From contig DFXC01000139.1 in assembly GCA_002383105.1 (NCBI GenBank), positions 1-6,277 on the forward strand: DNA of 6,277 nt, in the 5' to 3' direction. Source of the DNA: Hyphomicrobiaceae bacterium UBA4118 (GTDB lineage: Bacteria; Pseudomonadota; Alphaproteobacteria; Rhizobiales; Methyloligellaceae). Positions 4,848-6,277 of the stretch are shown piece after piece. The notes under the pieces were generated by a model that made no database searches, was not told the DNA's origin, and saw only the letters and a list, made by a program, of their open reading frames with translations. A program made the position numbers and the translations under genes. Positions within the stretch are counted from its first letter, which is position 1; each line of letters begins with the position of its first letter.

Positions 4848-6277
4848 CAGCGAGCTCACGAAGGCGATGAGGGCGTCGCGGTCGGCCTTGGAAAGCTTGG
4901 TGAAGGCGTCGCGCGAGGCTTGCGCCTCCCCGCCATGCCAAAGAATGGCCTCGGTCAAGTTGCGCGCCCGGCCGTCATGCAGAAACAGCGTGTGCCCGCT
5001 CACGATCTTGGTCAGCCCGATGCCCCAGAGCGGAGGCGTGCGCCACTCGTTCCCGCTCGCCTCACCCTCGGGGCGGTTGTCGGCAAGGCCCTCGCCCATG
5101 TCGTGCAGCAGCATATCGGTATAGGGATAGATGAGCTGACGCGACAAATGCGGCTGGCCGGAAACCTCGCCGGTGAGGAATTTCGGCTGGTGGCAGCTCG
5201 CGCAGCCTATTCGGTAGAACAGCTCCTTGCCCTTCAGCACTTGAGCGTCGTCGGGCTTCCGCCGCGCCGGCACGGCGAGGTTCTGCGAATAGAACGCGAC
5301 CAGCTTGAATAGGTCATCGCCCACCTCGACATTCTGATATTTCGGCGAGTCGCCGCTCGGCGCATCGAGGCAGTCCTTCTCCTTGTCGGTGCAGTCGCCT
5401 GACCCGTGCGGGATCATGGTCGTGGACAGGCCGATATCGCCGTTGAAGGCCTCCGCCGCCTGCTGGGCGATGGTCGGCACGCCCGCCTTCCAGCCGAAGC
5501 GGCCGAGCATGACCTTGCCGTGCTCGCGCGACCACACGTGGTTCGGCTTGCCGGAGATGCCATCCTTGTCGGCGTCGTCGGGATCGGCGCTAGCGAGGAT
5601 CTCTTCCTCGGGCACGGCTTCGAGCAGGCCGAGGCCGATCATCGGCGGGGCGACGCGCGGCGAAATCATAATGTCGGGGCTGATCGGACCATACGCGAGG
5701 TCGGTCAAGGAGTAGCTCGGCGCGCGCAAAGACACGCTCTCGCCGCCGGCAAGCTTCACCTTGTGCTCCTTGTAAGCGATCTTCAGCTGCCCCTCGGGCT
5801 TGAAGCCCTGGATCGAGAAATTCTGCAGCTGCCCGCCATAGGTCGGATCGGGGATCGAGTTCACGCTATGGGCCGCGAGCTTCGCCTTCTCCTCGTCGGT
5901 TGCGGCAGGGACCGAGAGCCGGACCAGCATTGAGCCTGAATCGTCGGGGACGTCCGATGAGAGCGGAGGATGGCCGCGCCCGTCCTTCAAATGGCAGTTC
6001 TGGCAGGCGCGGGAGTTGAACAGAGGCCCGAGCCCGTCTGAGGCGTCGGTGGAGGACGGCGCCGATACCCAGTTCTTGCGGAAGATGCCGTTGCCGATCT
6101 TGAAATCGAGCTCGCGCATGAAGTCCATGTTGCCGGACGAGAGCGAGAAGGCATTGGCATTGTCGACGCTGCCGCGGGAGGTGGCGCCGCCCCCGGGCTT
6201 GGCCTCGCCCTCTTCGAGCTTGGTGAATCGGTCGTCGGCAGGAGCAGGGTCTTGACGGCGGAGTCGGCGTCGGCCCC
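4845..6277 (-). CDS. DUF1111 di-heme c-type cytochrome oxidoreductase (5' end outside window; probable frameshift near the edge)
   Basis: This is a periplasmic di-heme protein related to the MauG/cytochrome c peroxidase group, often annotated as thiol oxidoreductase. Numbering from the Met at 6128, two heme c sites are visible: CQNCH (42-46, bases 5991-6005) and CASCH (309-313, bases 5190-5204). Other family landmarks are WVSAPSSTDASDGLGPLFN (20-38), an acidic calcium-loop-like DPDDADKDGISGKPN (182-196), a Cys pair at 246 and 253, YPYTDMLLHDMGEGLAD (334-350) and FLHDGRARNLTEAILWHGGE (382-401). The Met at 6128 is not the true start: the frame stays open to the window edge and encodes typical family sequence upstream (PGGGATSRGSV, NAFSSLSSGNMDF). 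The signal peptide must lie beyond 6277. Beyond about 6227 the coding signal moves to another frame, which suggests a one-base deletion or a sequence error. The gene overlaps the imelysin start by 1 base. The redox partner and substrate are unknown. Confidence 0.9.
   Translation of the reverse strand, partial: GRRRLRRQDPAPADDRFTKLEEGEAKPGGGATSRGSVDNANAFSLSSGNMDFMRELDFKIGNGIFRKNWVSAPSSTDASDGLGPLFNSRACQNCHLKDGRGHPPLSSDVPDDSGSMLVRLSVPAATDEEKAKLAAHSVNSIPDPTYGGQLQNFSIQGFKPEGQLKIAYKEHKVKLAGGESVSLRAPSYSLTDLAYGPISPDIMISPRVAPPMIGLGLLEAVPEEEILASADPDDADKDGISGKPNHVWSREHGKVMLGRFGWKAGVPTIAQQAAEAFNGDIGLSTTMIPHGSGDCTDKEKDCLDAPSGDSPKYQNVEVGDDLFKLVAFYSQNLAVPARRKPDDAQVLKGKELFYRIGCASCHQPKFLTGEVSGQPHLSRQLIYPYTDMLLHDMGEGLADNRPEGEASGNEWRTPPLWGIGLTKIVSGHTLFLHDGRARNLTEAILWHGGEAQASRDAFTKLSKADRDALIAFVSSL
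6219..6277 (-). other. Suspected 1-base frameshift in the 5' part of the DUF1111 gene
   Basis: Between the edge and about 6228 the frame continuous with the heme domains reads GRRRLRRQDPAPADDR, with only about half of its codons ending in G or C. The frame of codons ending at 6277 reads GADADSAVKTLLLPTTD, and 15 of 16 of its third bases are G or C. Downstream of 6227 the heme-domain frame has about 25 of 28 third bases G/C and reads FTKLEEGEAKPGGGAT. One extra T in GATTC (6225-6229, minus strand) would join the two as LPTTDFTKLEE, which resembles the family pattern PTTDF-x-x-x-E before GGxxT. It may be a sequencing error at a short T run, or a real mutation. Confidence 0.6.

Noticed and set aside
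4846..4941. Upstream ATG at 4941 as start of the imelysin gene
   Set aside because: It would add 32 arginine-rich residues in front of a clear signal peptide and overlap the DUF1111 gene by 97 bp; the ATG in the TGATG overlap fits better.
5406..5933. Plus-strand open frame (175 residues) opposite the DUF1111 gene
   Set aside because: It is a shadow of the heme protein frame with no recognisable domain.
6126..6128. Met codon at 6126-6128 as the start of the DUF1111 gene
   Set aside because: Typical DUF1111 sequence continues upstream in frame and an exported heme protein needs a signal peptide, which is absent after this Met.

Overview
The window is GC-rich with a strong preference for G or C at third codon positions. 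It looks like chromosome from an alphaproteobacterium, probably of the Rhizobiales/Hyphomicrobiales. That assignment is an inference from base composition, from the style of the outer-membrane protein tail at the left edge, and from the long Pro/Ala-rich AsmA protein. No RNA genes, mobile elements or CRISPR arrays were seen.

Layout: positions 1-155 (+ strand) hold the last 50 residues of an outer-membrane beta-barrel protein of autotransporter type. It converges on a long minus-strand AsmA-family gene (201-2552), with only 45 bp between the two stop codons and a small inverted repeat over the junction. After a 92-bp gap comes a tightly packed minus-strand operon, read from right to left: a di-heme c-type cytochrome oxidoreductase of the DUF1111 family (4845 to beyond the right edge), an imelysin-family periplasmic protein (3757-4845), and a DUF1513 protein with a Tat-like signal peptide (2645-3754). 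The first junction is a 1-base stop/start overlap and the second a 2-bp gap, so translation is probably coupled.

The operon matches a gene cluster, known mainly from genome context, that links imelysin-type (EfeO/IrpA-like) proteins, a DUF1111 di-heme protein and DUF1513, and that is generally associated with iron-regulated periplasmic functions. By analogy with EfeO (imelysin domain) and EfeB (Tat-exported heme peroxidase), a periplasmic redox-linked iron or metalloprotein system is plausible, but its biochemical role is not established. A first imelysin gene and the promoter, perhaps with a Fur site, would be expected just beyond the right edge.

The most notable points are a probable one-base frameshift in the DUF1111 gene near 6226-6227, an imelysin paralogue whose His-x-x-Glu motif lacks the His, and the DUF1111-imelysin-DUF1513 cassette itself.
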